Assembly: GCA_037951105.1 (NCBI GenBank)
Contig: JBAMJV010001860.1
Location: 1 to 64,000, forward strand
Direction: 5' to 3'
DNA length: 64,000 bases
From: Echinarachnius parma
Taxonomy: Eukaryota; Echinodermata; Echinoidea; Clypeasteroida; Echinarachniidae
Shown piece by piece: positions 45,791 to 56,655 of the stretch. The position numbers were made by a program, and so were the translations under genes. The first letter of the stretch is position 1. Every line of letters starts with the position of its first letter. The notes under the pieces were generated by a model that worked only from the letters and a program-made list of their open reading frames with translations, had not been told where the DNA came from and did no database searches.

Positions 45791-45987
45791 AAATGTTAAA
45801 ACGGCTAGCCATGACAAATTCAACACATTCAGAATCAAACAAGCGTGAATTCCTCGTTATTGTATTCCTTGACAATGGGTGGAAATAGGGGCCAAGCTAT
45901 GACCCCAAGGAGGCCAAATTGAAAAAAATTGCGTGCACAATGGAATCAGGCTGACTCACTGCGAACTGATGTGATTCCAAGGTCGCT
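45791..45987. other. Short spacer
   Basis: Nothing is recognised. Confidence 0.5.
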
Positions 45988-46289
45988 AGCCCAATGCCCA
46001 CTATGCGATCTTGTCCGAATAGGAGCGATCCCCTGAGATCTGTGTTAAGTCGCAAAGTGGGCACCAATGGCCGCACCAGATCGCCGCGAATGCGATCGAG
46101 ACCGACCTGGTCGCCAGATTTTTGAACATGTCAAATCCCGACACCACCCTTGCGGATGCGAGTTACAGCGATCTGGTGCGGGCACTGGTGCCCACTTTGC
46201 GACTTAACCACAGATCTCAGGGGATCCCTCCTATTCGGGCAAGATCGCTCTAGATCGCTAAGCCCAGATCGCATAGTGGGCATTGGGCT
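45988..46289. mobile_element. MITE family D, complete 302-bp palindromic copy
   Basis: The ends AGCCCAATGCCCACTATGCG and its reverse complement bound it. GAATAGGAGCGATCCC, GAGATCTGTG, TTAAGTCGCAAAGTGGGCAC and CGCACCAGATCGC pair with the right half. The loop region holds GACCTGGTCGCCAGATTTTT. It is markedly GC-richer than its surroundings. Confidence 0.9.
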
Positions 46290-46637
46290 TTAGTCTTATA
46301 TAACCCAAAGGTCCCCGGTTCGATTGCGACTTTGCCGTTTTATAATACAATCATTTTTGTATTTGCTATTTCAACAACAGGGTTGTTTAAAATGTATTCT
46401 AAACGGTTGTAGAAAAAATTAAAACAACAGTTGTGTTAACTTTAAACAACTGGGGTTGTTGAATATTTTCAACAAGAGTTGGATGGTTCATATTAAACAG
46501 CGGTTGTAGAACATTTTCAACAAGTTGTTGAATTTGTTTACACAGCGTTTTAACCGTGTGCATACCGTTAAAACGTGCGCTAGCATAATATTTTGCACGA
46601 AGCGTATCGCGATTGAATTGATTTGTGTCACATTATA

Positions 46638-46824
46638 CAGTTGTTAACTGGTGGTGGAGGGAAAAGCACGGAATGTTCCACTCCCGAGGGATTTTAAATG
46701 CTATTGAGGGAAGAGTAAATAAGTCCCGAGACGTAGACGAGGGACTTATTTTCTTCACGAAATAGCATTTTAAATTCCCGAGGGGAACATTCCATGATTT
46801 TCCCGACAGCAAAGTTAACAACTG
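46638..46824. mobile_element. 187-bp hairpin element
   Basis: The outer CAGTTGTTAAC and GTTAACAACTG pair. GGAATGTTCC and CCCGAGGGATTTTAAATGCT pair with AGCATTTTAAATTCCCGAGG and GGAACATTCC, and AAATAAGTCCC with GGGACTTATTT. The loop is about 14 bases. It is non-coding. Confidence 0.9.
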
Positions 46825-47439
46825 TTTTATCATCTGATTGCCATGTAACAGTGCCATGTAATATCCAAAAATATTACATGGCAGCTCATGTACTGTATTT
46901 ACAAAGTCAGGTGACAAATCGTTTTATTTCTATCCTTTTAACGTTCAATAAGTAAATTTCAAAGCAGTTTTTGTCCAAATACTTACATTAACATCTAATT
47001 TATGATATATATTTTTTCACGTGGAAGGTGATGATAGCATATTTTGTATCTTTTTTGTGAGTGTGCGGGGCGTTTCCCAATACTGTTATTTTCTCTTTAA
47101 ATAGAAAAAAAAACGTTCTTGTCAAGCGGTAATGTAAAGGGATCTCTTAGATGCATGATAGTTGTTATTTGAAAAGCACACAAGCACATAAGTAATTACC
47201 ACATTTGAATTTCAGAGGCTCCTTTTGCAGCTCCCAAAGGCACTCCATTATGTACGAAAGTGTCGCGTTCACCATTAATTCTGTGTATACGTGTTGTTTT
47301 TTTCCACGAATGTGAGGTGAAACTTTATCCATTGGCAAATGTATTGTTTGTATCATAAGAATATATCGGGTGCTGCAACCCTGGCCCCAAGCCCGGTACA
47401 CAATATTGTTGCTCTCACTTTCTCCATTTCCGTTCCAAG
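46825..47439. other. AT-rich spacer
   Basis: No gene or repeat is recognised. Confidence 0.5.
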
Positions 47440-47965
47440 GCTCATTTTCTTCTTCTTTTTTCTTTCACTCCGACTTCCGTTTTATTCCCAATATAATTAT
47501 CGCCAAATCTACAAACCCGGTGGGTCTTTTCGTATGAAGGAACGGCTAATTTTTTCTTCTTTTCCTTCTTTTTTCTTGCACTAAGACGTCCTTATTATTC
47601 CCATTATAATCATCGCCAATCTACAAACCGGGTGGGTCTTTCCGTATTAAGGAATGGCTCTTTCTTCTTTTTTTATTGCACGTTTTATTCCCAATATAAT
47701 TATCGCTAAATCTACAAACCTGGTGGGTCTTTTCGTATGAAGGAACGGCTAATTTTTTATTCTTTTCCTTCTTTTTTCTTGAACTACGACTTCCATTTTA
47801 TTCCCAATATAATTATCGCCAAATCTTCAAACCTGTTGGGTCTTTCCGTATAAAGAAATGGCTCATTTCTTCTTCTTTTCCTTCTTTTTTCTTGCACTAT
47901 ACGACTTCCGTTTTTTCCCATGATAATTATCGCCAATCTACAAACCTGGTGGGTCTTTCTATAAT
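47440..47965. repeat. Five-copy tandem repeat, about 90-115 bp
   Basis: TTCCCA(A/T)TATAAT(T/C)ATCGC with CAAATCTACAAACC(T/C)GGTGG and GTCTTTTCGTATGAAGGAA recurs at about 47487, 47600, 47690, 47803 and 47918, separated by TTCTTCTTTT-rich linkers. Confidence 0.92.
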
Positions 47966-49210
47966 CTGCATGAAGGAGGAGACAACCACCTGATGTGTCC
48001 TTGATAAAAAACAATTGTATTTCAAATGTTTCTCACAGCCTAGAGCTTAGAAGAAATTACTTATTCAACAACAAATATGGGAACCCCCCTTAAAGGGACT
48101 TAGTAACATTGTCCAAATCCTCAAAATCCAATTAGAGTTCAAGCGGTTCCCTCATACATTGTTGTGTTCGTATTCACAATAAAAACATGGGACAGGTTTC
48201 GGTTTTTTCAAATGTCCCTTTCGTTAAAAAGAAATTTACGATTGAAGTGTTCAGATGTTAAATTATCTACTGGACCGCCGAAACAGTGTATAAAGTGAAT
48301 GCAATTCAGTAAGTGAATGTCACTTTGCTTCTTGCTCATTACTCGGCCATATAACGTCCATTTAACATAACATTTTCACACAACACCCAGTGGACATATC
48401 AGATGACAATAATTTACATTGTATCAACCACTTATCGCTTTTTGCACATACCAACAAAGTTACTAGATCCCTTTAAAAGATAATACGTAAATAATAACTG
48501 ACATAGCCAGGTTCAAGCCAGGTCATATAGGGTGGGATGTATATGTTTTACTTTTCCATTAAATGCCCGATATATAAAATATTGTGCCTTTTATGTGAAA
48601 GATCAGATAACACCTGCTGATTAGATGTTTCCTTGATAACATTTGTATATTAAATGTTGCTCACATCCTAGAGCTTAGAAGAAATTACTTGTTCAACAAC
48701 AAAGATGAGGACCCCCCTTAAATGATTAAGTAAATTAAAATCGGCATAGCCAGGTTCAAGCCAGTTCCCACAAGGGCGGGAGGGGGGGTTAATAAAGTAA
48801 TATAGGGTATTTTGTATCTTAAAAAGGATATTTGCATAATTGCATTTCCCAAGGACAACTTTTCCTTCACCTTGTCCACTATTTATTCCATTAGATGCCA
48901 GACCTAGGTGTATTCTGTGTGAAGGAAGAGTCAAACACCTGATGTGTCCTTGACAATCTCTTTAATAATTGCAAGCAGCCGGAAGCAAATCAAGAATTAC
49001 TTTCAAAAGTTGTTGGGTAAACTTCCCACACCCCTTTTATATAATGTATTTACAAAAGTGCGTTTAGCGAAAGAGTAAAATGGAAAATAGAAAATAGGAA
49101 GACGTAACTACTGTATATTGCCTCGATGCTATTCATTCCAAATGTTGCACACATCCACATGAGGCTAAAACGTGATTGTTGTTCTTCTTAATAAAATGAT
49201 GGGGGAACCC
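47966..49210. repeat. Diverged tandem units around a MITE insertion
   Basis: CACCTGATGTGTCCTTGA with CCTAGAGCTTAGAAGAAATT, ATTCAACAACAAA and CATAGCCAGGTTCAAGCCAG appears at about 47988-48530 and 48605-48780. A third, weaker unit starts near 48925. The first unit is interrupted by the MITE B copy at 48090-48476. The second keeps the uninterrupted site. Confidence 0.88.
48090..48476. mobile_element. MITE family B with proven TTAA boundaries
   Basis: TTAA at 48090-48093 and 48473-48476 bounds a 379-bp interior. Terminal repeats are AGGGACTTAGTAACATTGTC and, read inward from the right, AGGGATCTAGTAACTTTGTT. The left flank ...GAACCCCCC and right flank ...CATAGCCAGGTTCAAG are continuous in the paralogous unit, where a single TTAA lies at 48718-48721. 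Confidence 0.95.
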
Positions 49211-49318
49211 CTTTTCTCTTTTACTAGCGCTTTCGATATAATTATAAGACGCTTATATTATTTTCTCTGAACATTATTGTACAGATGGGAATTCATATCA
49301 TGTTGCTATCAGTTGTAG
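49211..49318. other. Short spacer
   Basis: Nothing is recognised. Confidence 0.5.
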
Positions 49319-49475
49319 GTGGCGTAGCTACGGGGGGGGGGGGGGGGCACGTGCTCCCCCATAACTTGACAAAAAGCATAAGGATGAACATTCATAAATG
49401 AATACATAAATATATATATAGAGTGTACCTCTAAAATTCCACGACCCACCCCCAATCAGTCAGAGCACGCTACGC
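49319..49475. mobile_element. Poly-G element, compact copy
   Basis: The left end GTGGCGTAGCTACGGG with a run of about 17 G leads into GCACGTGCTCCCCCATAA. After an ATAAATGAATACATAAATAT core comes GACCCACCCCCAATCAGTC, and the inverted right end is GAGCACGCTACGC. It gives a useful minimal outline of the family, about 157 bp. Confidence 0.7.
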
Positions 49476-50229
49476 AATTTATTGCATTTTATCATCGAAT
49501 TTCGAGGACGTTGTCAGCTCCATGACAATCGCCCTTTGAAAGTAAGATTTATTTTACCTTGCAATGAAAACTCGCTGGATAAATAAACGGTATCTATTTC
49601 AAGACATGTAATCTTATAATAAATATTGCATGCACTGGTTTAATAGCGACACGTGTATGATACACGTATCATTCAAGGGAAACAATGATTATCATTATGA
49701 TTTTTAAAAAACACTTTGGAGCCTGTAGAGAAATTTAAAATATATACCTGATATTTTTTATTTACAATTTCAAGGACTTTAAAAAAAAAATGTATGGGAA
49801 TTTTGTATCAAAAATTAAAACTTGTTTTTTCTATGTACTTGACCACACAAATACAATTATATTGATGGGTAAATGTTTCATATTCCAGGATGTGTTTACC
49901 CATGGGCTTCTGGTTGAGTATGATTGTAAAGTTCAAAAGGAAAGTAGTTCAACCGTTTGATTACGTGTAACTTCTCATGCGCTTGTGAATGGTATTTTTA
50001 TAACCAGCACACCAGAATAAACGGAAGTTAGCCGGTAAAAAATAATCTGCAATGTTCAAATGATTGTGTTAAAATATGTTTACTATTCTTTTGTCTTATA
50101 ATGAAGTCATTTTGAAATTCAAGATGGCGGCAAATATAAAACGGCCACTAAGTAAATATTTTGTATCATATATTATTCATGCGCAGAGGCGTAGGGTGGC
50201 TTGACTGATTATATGCTTTTAATAGAGTA
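49476..50229. other. AT-rich spacer
   Basis: No feature is recognised. Confidence 0.5.
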
Positions 50230-52150
50230 TGTTGTCGGCCGTCTAGGAATTGTCTCTTTTTTAACAATTACATTTCTGTATAAATAATATAAACATTAAT
50301 TTCTTACCGATCTTTATTTTGAACATTGTCCATTAGAAGTAACATTTAAGTTTCTGTTCCGATGACCTTTAACTGTTCACGTTTATTAAGTCAACACACT
50401 TAAATTCATTAAAGGTGTAAACGGTTACAGATCAATATGATAATAACATCGCAAACCTGATTCTTTAATAATCGACGATCGATCATTATATCAGTTTATG
50501 TTTTTTTTCTTTTTTCTAAGACATTAATCAGAACTGTCCTTCTGAATATGATGACTTGGTACGTTTACTGTTTTAGTTTATTTAACATACTTACATGTAT
50601 TTATAGGTGTACAACGTTAATTACAAATCAATATGACAAAAATACACAAATCTGATTCTTTAACATTGTTTAATAAAGCATGATCGAACATTATAATATA
50701 TCAGTTTTAAAGTATAGACTTTTCTTTCTTTGCTAAGACAATTCATCATGATTGTCCTTTTGAACTTTCTGACTTGTTCCGACTCAGAGAGGATATAGAG
50801 GAACCAGTACAGAGAAGAGGAGAGAAGGAGTTATGGTAGAAAATAAAAACATCAGTTTTATGCAGTTATTTGAACGTAAAGTTAAGATTATTGGCAAATT
50901 AAATTGAAAGAATTAGAAAAACATAATAAGCAAATTATTATTATTGTCCTAAAATCTAAATATAAGTATCAACATACAAATTAATTGAGCTGTACAAAAA
51001 TTAACAATTAAATGTAAACAAAACGAGAGCAAATAAGCCGACAAACGAAATTTCGCAACCTAACATATATATAGCATTTAGCAAAAATATCACTATCACT
51101 ATTGGCAAGAAGGGCTAAAATATGGTTTACAATTTTTTTAAGGAAACTATTATTAATATAATAACTAGAAGTATACTCACTAAACTGTATGAATAAAATG
51201 TATTCAATTGAAGTTCATTGCAACCAGATAAAGTTAGGATTATTTACAAAGAAAATACCAGTTTATGCTCTTCGTTCTTTTCTAAAATGACAATTAATCA
51301 TGATTGTCCTTTTGAGCTTGTTGTCTGTTAGCTTGTATTTCGTCAACATACTTAAATTCATTAAAGATGTGTAGGTTTAATTGCATTATCAATATGATAC
51401 AATAATACGCAAGCCTGGGCGTTTGATCGATCATTATAAATTTATGCTTTTCGTTTTCCAACACAATTGATTATGATTGTCCTTTTGAATTTGCTGACGT
51501 GATCCGTTATCTGTTCAGGTTTATTTCGTCAACATAATTAAATCCATTCAAAGTGTGAAGGTTTAATTACAAATCAATATGATAAATGAATACACAAACC
51601 TGATTTTATAATCCACGAACGGTTAATAACAAATCTATATGATAAAAAATACGCAAACCTGATTCTTTAATAATCTACGACCAATCACTCTATATCAGTT
51701 TATGCTTTTCATTATTTTCTAAGACAACAATTCATCATAACTGTCCTTTTGAACTAGCTAACTTGTCCAATTACTGTTCACGTTTATTTAGTCGACATAG
51801 TTAAATTCATTGTCGATGTGAAGGTTTGATTACAAATTAATATGACAAAGGAATACGCAATCCTGAGTTCTAGATCGATCATTATAAAATTATATTAGTT
51901 TACGCTTTGTATTCTTTTCTAAGACAATTCATCGCGACTGTCCTTTTGAACTTGCTAACTTGTCCGTTAACAGTCACGTTTATTTAGTCAACATAAATTC
52001 ACGGTGTGAAATTTTGATTACAAATTAATATGATAAAGGAATACGCAAGCTTGAGTATTAGATCGATCATTATATATTACTTTACGCTTTGTATTCTTTT
52101 CTAAGACAATTCATCACGACTGTCCTTTTGAACTTGCTGACTGACTCGAT
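50230..52150. repeat. Diverged tandem array, unit about 170-260 bp
   Basis: TCTAAGACAATTCATCA, TGTCCTTTTGAACTTGCT, CGTTTATTTAGTCAACATA, TACAAATCAATATGATAAA, ACGCAAACCTGATTCT and GATCGATCATTATA recur in that order. The CTGTCCTTTTGAA landmark lies near 50536, 50753, 51307, 51478, 51741, 51939 and 52119. An unrelated block lies at about 50780-51240. It is non-coding. Confidence 0.88.
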
Positions 52151-52182
52151 CCTTTTCACCCAAGAGGCACGCAAAAGGACAT

Positions 52183-52421
52183 GGGGTGTTTCACAAAGAT
52201 CATAAGTTGGACTTAGAAACTGGCACAAAATGTTGATTCAAAGCATTGATATTTTCTATTATCAAGGGGATTTCACGTTCTTCATGTAAAACTTATTAAA
52301 GTCTAAAATACTTGAATTTTGGCATTTTAATATATTTTATTCAAAGGCTACAACTGGCTTTCCATACTTTTTAAGTCCAACTTAGAGTTAAGTGCAACTT
52401 AGGATCATTGTGAAACACCCC
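52183..52421. mobile_element. MITE with GGGGTGTTTCACAAAGAT ends
   Basis: GGGGTGTTTCACAAAGATCA and TAAGTTGGACTTAGAAA on the left pair with TTTTTAAGTCCAACTTAGAG and AGGATCATTGTGAAACACCC on the right. Length is about 239 bp. It lies directly after the 50.2-52.1 kb array. Confidence 0.88.
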
Positions 52422-54162
52422 CCTGAAGAGGAGAAGGAGAAAGATGAAGAGGAGAGAAGGAGGAATAGTGTGTGGGAGGGTGATAATCAGGGAAATAAAT
52501 ACAAATTCGTTTTGCGGGGGCTACTTTTCTGCACAAAAATAATACTAAATAATAATAATAATAATTAAAAAAATTGGCCTTGCCTTGAACTATATTATTA
52601 AATTAATGGGTGCTCTAGTATGATTTTTAGGGGGCTCTTTTGGGCATATTGGGGGCGAATTCGCCCTGAGCCCCCGTGTATTATTTTCACTGGTGATAAT
52701 TATTTTCTTTACGCTGCCAAAATCATCGGGTGCATCAACTCACCTGCAATATTTATTTTCATGCATGGCACACTTTTCCGTGCACTCGCGCCGATTTGGA
52801 GGTCATACCAAACGGCAATTGCTTCAGGCGAAATTCCATTGCTTTATTTCACTTATAGTTTTTTTTATTTTCATTACGCCGTTGGTGATAGGAGAATCTG
52901 AAGCGATACGTGAAATAAAACACAAATAAAAGTGGTACATAGGGAGTAATTGAATCGCGCTTAGCGTATTTATTTCACTCATAGTTTTCACAACGCTATA
53001 GGGGATTGTAAAATCTGAATAGAAGTTATACGTAAACTAATACACACATGGTACATGCCCTGTACGTAGGCGAGATGATTGTTTTCTGTTTTGATGTTAC
53101 GCCTATCTCTAATAATTGCACTGAAATAATGTATGGTCGTCAAATAAAACAAAGGAAGACAAATCAGATTGTTCACGAATTGTGGAAAGGATCTACTACA
53201 CGAATAACCAAGACACTTTGGCGTTATACAAATCTGGAGTCGAGCTGGAGTTTTAAAGAAAACTTTCTAATTACAGTTGTAAAGAAACGCTCTTTTTCAG
53301 TAGTTGTCACCTCAAAATCATATCAGTTCGAATCACCTTTTTAATATATCGTGCATCACTCATGGGACATAAGCCAGTCACACTTCATGTATGCTATAAA
53401 GTAACGTTATAAACATTTAAACCATAAACCGAATGAAGAAAAAACACATTTTACCATTTTACCCAAAAATCTTCTATTATGTCCACTGTATCCGCAGTTT
53501 ATCAGGTTCCCTTTGATAAAATGTTGGGATTTTTTTTTTTAATCGGGAGACATCCTAGATTAAGTGGTCTACTTCATGACTTAGATCAATAGTTGTGGTG
53601 GGGTAATAATCATGGGTCAATATTTGACTTTCATTATTGCTTTAGACAATCGAACATGAATACAATGAATACATGCATTTTTGTGCTCGCTCATCGGAAA
53701 TTATCTCGTGCACGATGCATGGTTCAAGTTTATAAATCAAATCGTGTCTATACGGGTATGCATACTTATATTTCATCCGATCCTTTTACGATATCATTAG
53801 GATATCATCCGATCCTTTTAGTACCATCAATTGGAAAGCTAATTGGTTATTAGATGTACCCATATAGGTCGGATAAGGTTAATGGTTACATCAATACAAG
53901 AATAGAATCTGATGTTGAATTTTCAAACTTGAACTTGAGGTTTCGCTTAGCGTCATGTGAGTAGTTTACCGATTATACCCACCCTTTCAATACACGATGA
54001 ACTTCGTTGTCCTTTTGAACTGTTCATGACTTTCAATCTTTGCACCACACACGACGGGGATCGAATTGTACCCGTGATTGACCCCTAAAAGGGACAGGTG
54101 CGTAACCCCTACCCCCGCAGTTACCCCGCCTCACACAGCAAGATTCCCTACTAGGTATGACC
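52422..54162. other. Spacer, no supported gene
   Basis: The small ORFs at 52620-52929 and 53048-53344 lack recognisable motifs. TCATCCGATCCTTTTA is repeated at 53774 and 53806. A single TGTCCTTTTGAACTGTTC phrase at 54010 echoes the upstream array. Confidence 0.5.
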
Positions 54163-54331
54163 AGGGTCCCGTTGCAGAAAGAAATGCAATCAATTGTAAA
54201 GTTGCAATTAGTTGTAAGTCCGATCATGTGACCAAATGCGCACATCTGATTGGTTCAAATGCGCGAATTGTCTGACTCGCAATTCATTGCAACTTTGCAA
54301 TCGATTGCATCTCTTTATGCAACGGGACCCT
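54163..54331. mobile_element. 169-bp MITE with AGGGTCCCGTTGCA ends
   Basis: AGGGTCCCGTTGCAGAAAG and ATGCAATCAATTGTAAAGTT on the left are mirrored by AACTTTGCAATCGATTGCAT and TTTATGCAACGGGACCCT on the right. The central part has GATCATGTGACC. There is no ORF. Confidence 0.9.
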
Positions 54332-54346
54332 AGTCACACATACCCG

Positions 54347-54716
54347 AAAAGCCTTCCGGTAAGTGCCACGTACTGGCATTTTTGTGGAATGCGATGAAAC
54401 GAGGCCATTCGGTGGCAATTTTGTGGATAGGCCGTGGCAATACGTCGCGATACGTTGGCGTACTCGGTTTTGTGCCACCTCCGGGAAGGCAGAGCAAACA
54501 TTTCAAAATGTTCAAAATTCTGCTACGACATGGCTAATGCTATCAGCTCTGCTTTCCCGTGGGTGGCACGAACACGAGTTCTGCCACGAATTGTCTTTCA
54601 CATACTGCCACGTACTGCCCGGAATAGCCATGAAATTACCACAGTATAGCCCTTTTTTTATTTTATTGCATTCCACAACAATGCCAATACATAGCTCTTA
54701 TACGGGAAGGCTTTAA
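54347..54716. mobile_element. Inverted-end element AAAGCCTTCC...GGAAGGCTTT
   Basis: AAAGCCTTCCGGTA and TACGGGAAGGCTTT are inverted ends around 340 bp that contains many GCCACG/CGTGGCA motifs (for example TGCCACGTACTG). The right end abuts MITE A. It may be a small element or satellite, and I cannot classify it. Confidence 0.55.
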
Positions 54717-55200
54717 AGGGGTAGTTTAGTTTTGGTAGAGAGGGCGCTGCATATCACAATTTTTTTTGTGAGGTAATGAAAAACTGAGTGTCGAATTTGA
54801 GAGAACATGCAATTTTAATGGCAAAATAAACTTTATTTGGTCAAAATCGGTCCAGAAACGGCTGAAATATCAATAAATATATCTGATCTTATAATTATTT
54901 GGGGCCCAAATAATTAGATGAATTTTTCAAAAAAACTTTAAATGTATACACTTTTTCATGATTTCAATAAAACATCACATGCATAATTTTGTATGAAAAA
55001 TGGTTCAAACCAATGCCTTTTTAGAGAGCGTCCTCTTGTGTTTTAATGGCTCTTTTTGAATGATAATGGGCTTTTTACTTAGTCGTTTGTAATTTGCATA
55101 CCTTTCGAGCATGGTGGAATTATAACTATTAATTTATAATGTTTCTGTCCAGGTTTGGTTACTAAAATTCAGCCTTACCAAAACTGTACTACCCCTTTAA
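54713..55200. mobile_element. MITE family A, complete copy (488 bp)
   Basis: TTAA borders lie at 54713-54716 and 55197-55200. Terminal repeats are AGGGGTAGTTTAGTTTTGGT and, from the right, AGGGGTAGTACAGTTTTGGT, 18 of 20 identical. It is non-autonomous. Relatives lie at 3382, 20785 and 22132. Confidence 0.9.
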
Positions 55201-55879
55201 GGGGATGTGTGACTGGGACAACTCTGTACAGACAAGTGCTTACAGGGAAAGAAAGGTTCTTGTGAAGAATAATTGTATCTTGAAATACGTGTTAAATATA
55301 TTCCATGCACGCCCATTACAATGCATAAACTAAGCTATCATACAGCAGTTGATATGGGTGGGACTGGTGCAGTGAGTCGGTGAAGGCGAAATGTTCTTTG
55401 ATCATGAATATTACTACGTGAAATGCCTAGAGCCATTCGCTACCGTAGAATACAGGTGAACGTGTAGAGAGGTAACGTATTCTCTTCTTGACAATTTGTC
55501 ACGTTTCGTCTGATCCCAACTGAGCTGAATTACTTATTAATTTGTGTATTGTTATTTAACTTATCATGTTGAAAACAAATATCATTTGTAACTTGCGGGA
55601 ATAATAAAACAAAATAACCATGAGACACGTGCACAAAGTAAAAAAATAAATAAATAAAATAAAATAATCGCCTTTTTTTAGCCGGGGGAATTATACGGTG
55701 TCTGTTATTTTTTGTTTGCTTCCCATTTAGGGGCGAACAACGATTTAGTTGGGTGATTACCTCAAATTGCGTACAAAAATCGATTAATCGAATTCTCAAT
55801 ATGTACATAGACACCGGCGCGTATACCGATATAAACTTGGTTGTAGTTACCTTTTATATTTGTGCATTACATGAGCGTG
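55201..55879. other. Spacer
   Basis: No gene or repeat is recognised here. Confidence 0.5.
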
Positions 55880-56060
55880 TCATGGCAATTTGTGGTTCGG
55901 GCCTCCGTCTTTGAATACGAAGGTCATGGGTTCGATTCCCAACCGCGTCCTAATATGTGTCCTTCAGCAAGACACTTTGTCCACATTTGTGGTTCTCATC
56001 CCAGGTGTAGTGGTTAATGGGTACCACCGTACCAGGCATGAATGTATTTTTGTCATGTCC
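55880..56060 (+). mobile_element. tRNA-derived SINE
   Basis: An A-box-like TGGCAATTTGTGG (55882) and B-box GGGTTCGATTCCC (55928-55940) are followed by GTGTCCTTCAGCAAGACACT, a body segment of a type found in many animal SINEs just after the tRNA head (CCTTxxGCAAGxCACTT). The 3' limit is uncertain and set near 56060. Confidence 0.65.
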
Positions 56061-56289
56061 ATCAAGATACATTCATTGAAATATGGTCGTGTGATACATG
56101 ATACATCTAGAGTAGATATGAAAGCATTATGCTTCGGGGAGGATTATCAAGTTCAGCAAGGTGATCTTTTTACCGGTGTATCTATTACCATAAAAGGCAT
56201 GAAAATATACTTTTCAGATGCCATACGACTCTCTTTTTCTCCTTCTCCTCGACCTATTTCTTCTTCTAATTATTCTTCTCTTTCTCCTC
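56061..56289. other. Short spacer grading into CT-rich DNA
   Basis: No gene. It leads into the TTC tract. Confidence 0.5.
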
Positions 56290-56655
56290 CTCCTCCTCTC
56301 TTCTTCTTCTTCTTCTTCTTCTTCTTCTTCTTCTTCTTCTTCTTCTTCTTCTTCTTCTTCTTCTTCTTCTTCTTCTTCTTCTTCTTCTTCTTCTTCTTCT
56401 TCTTCTCCTTCTCCTTCTCCTTCTCCTTCTCCTTCTCCTTCTCCTTCTTCTTCTTCTTCTTCTTCTTCTTCTTCTTCTTCTTCTTCTTCTTCTTCTTCTT
56501 CTTCTTCTTCTTCTTCTTCTTCTTCTTCTTCTTCTTCTTCTTCTTCTTCTTCTTCTTCTTCTTCTTCTTCTTCTTCTTCTTCTTCTTCTTCTTCTTCTTC
56601 TTCTTCTTCTTCTTCTTCTTCTTCTTCTTCTTCTTCTTCTTCTTCGTCTTCTTCT
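56290..56655. repeat. Long TTC/GAA microsatellite with TTCTCC block
   Basis: (TTC)n at about 56299-56403 is followed by about eight TTCTCC hexamers (56401-56448) and then (TTC)n to about 56644, close to 350 bp of uninterrupted pyrimidine. GAA/TTC tracts of this length are known to form triplex (H-DNA) structures. The Phe- or Ser-homopolymer ORFs across it are artefacts. Confidence 0.97.

Larger units (their letters stand above)
44946..46575. mobile_element. Outer foldback with GTTAAAACGCTGTGTAAA ends
   Basis: GTTAAAACGCTGTGTAAA at 44951 and GTTGTTGAAT at 44991 are mirrored on the right by TTGTTGAATTTG and TTTACACAGCGTTTTAAC near 46525-46555, then CCGTTAAAACG. Both zones are rich in CAAC/GTTG motifs (for example AAACAACTGGGGTTGTTGAA). 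About 1.6 kb lies between the outer ends and is filled with other elements, so this is probably a host element with nested insertions. Confidence 0.6.

Noticed and set aside
46300-46345. tRNA-like B-box (CCCGGTTCGATTGCG)
   Set aside because: No matching A-box upstream and too little sequence, so not called as a SINE.
53048-53344. 98-codon ORF
   Set aside because: No motif, repeat or neighbour supports it.
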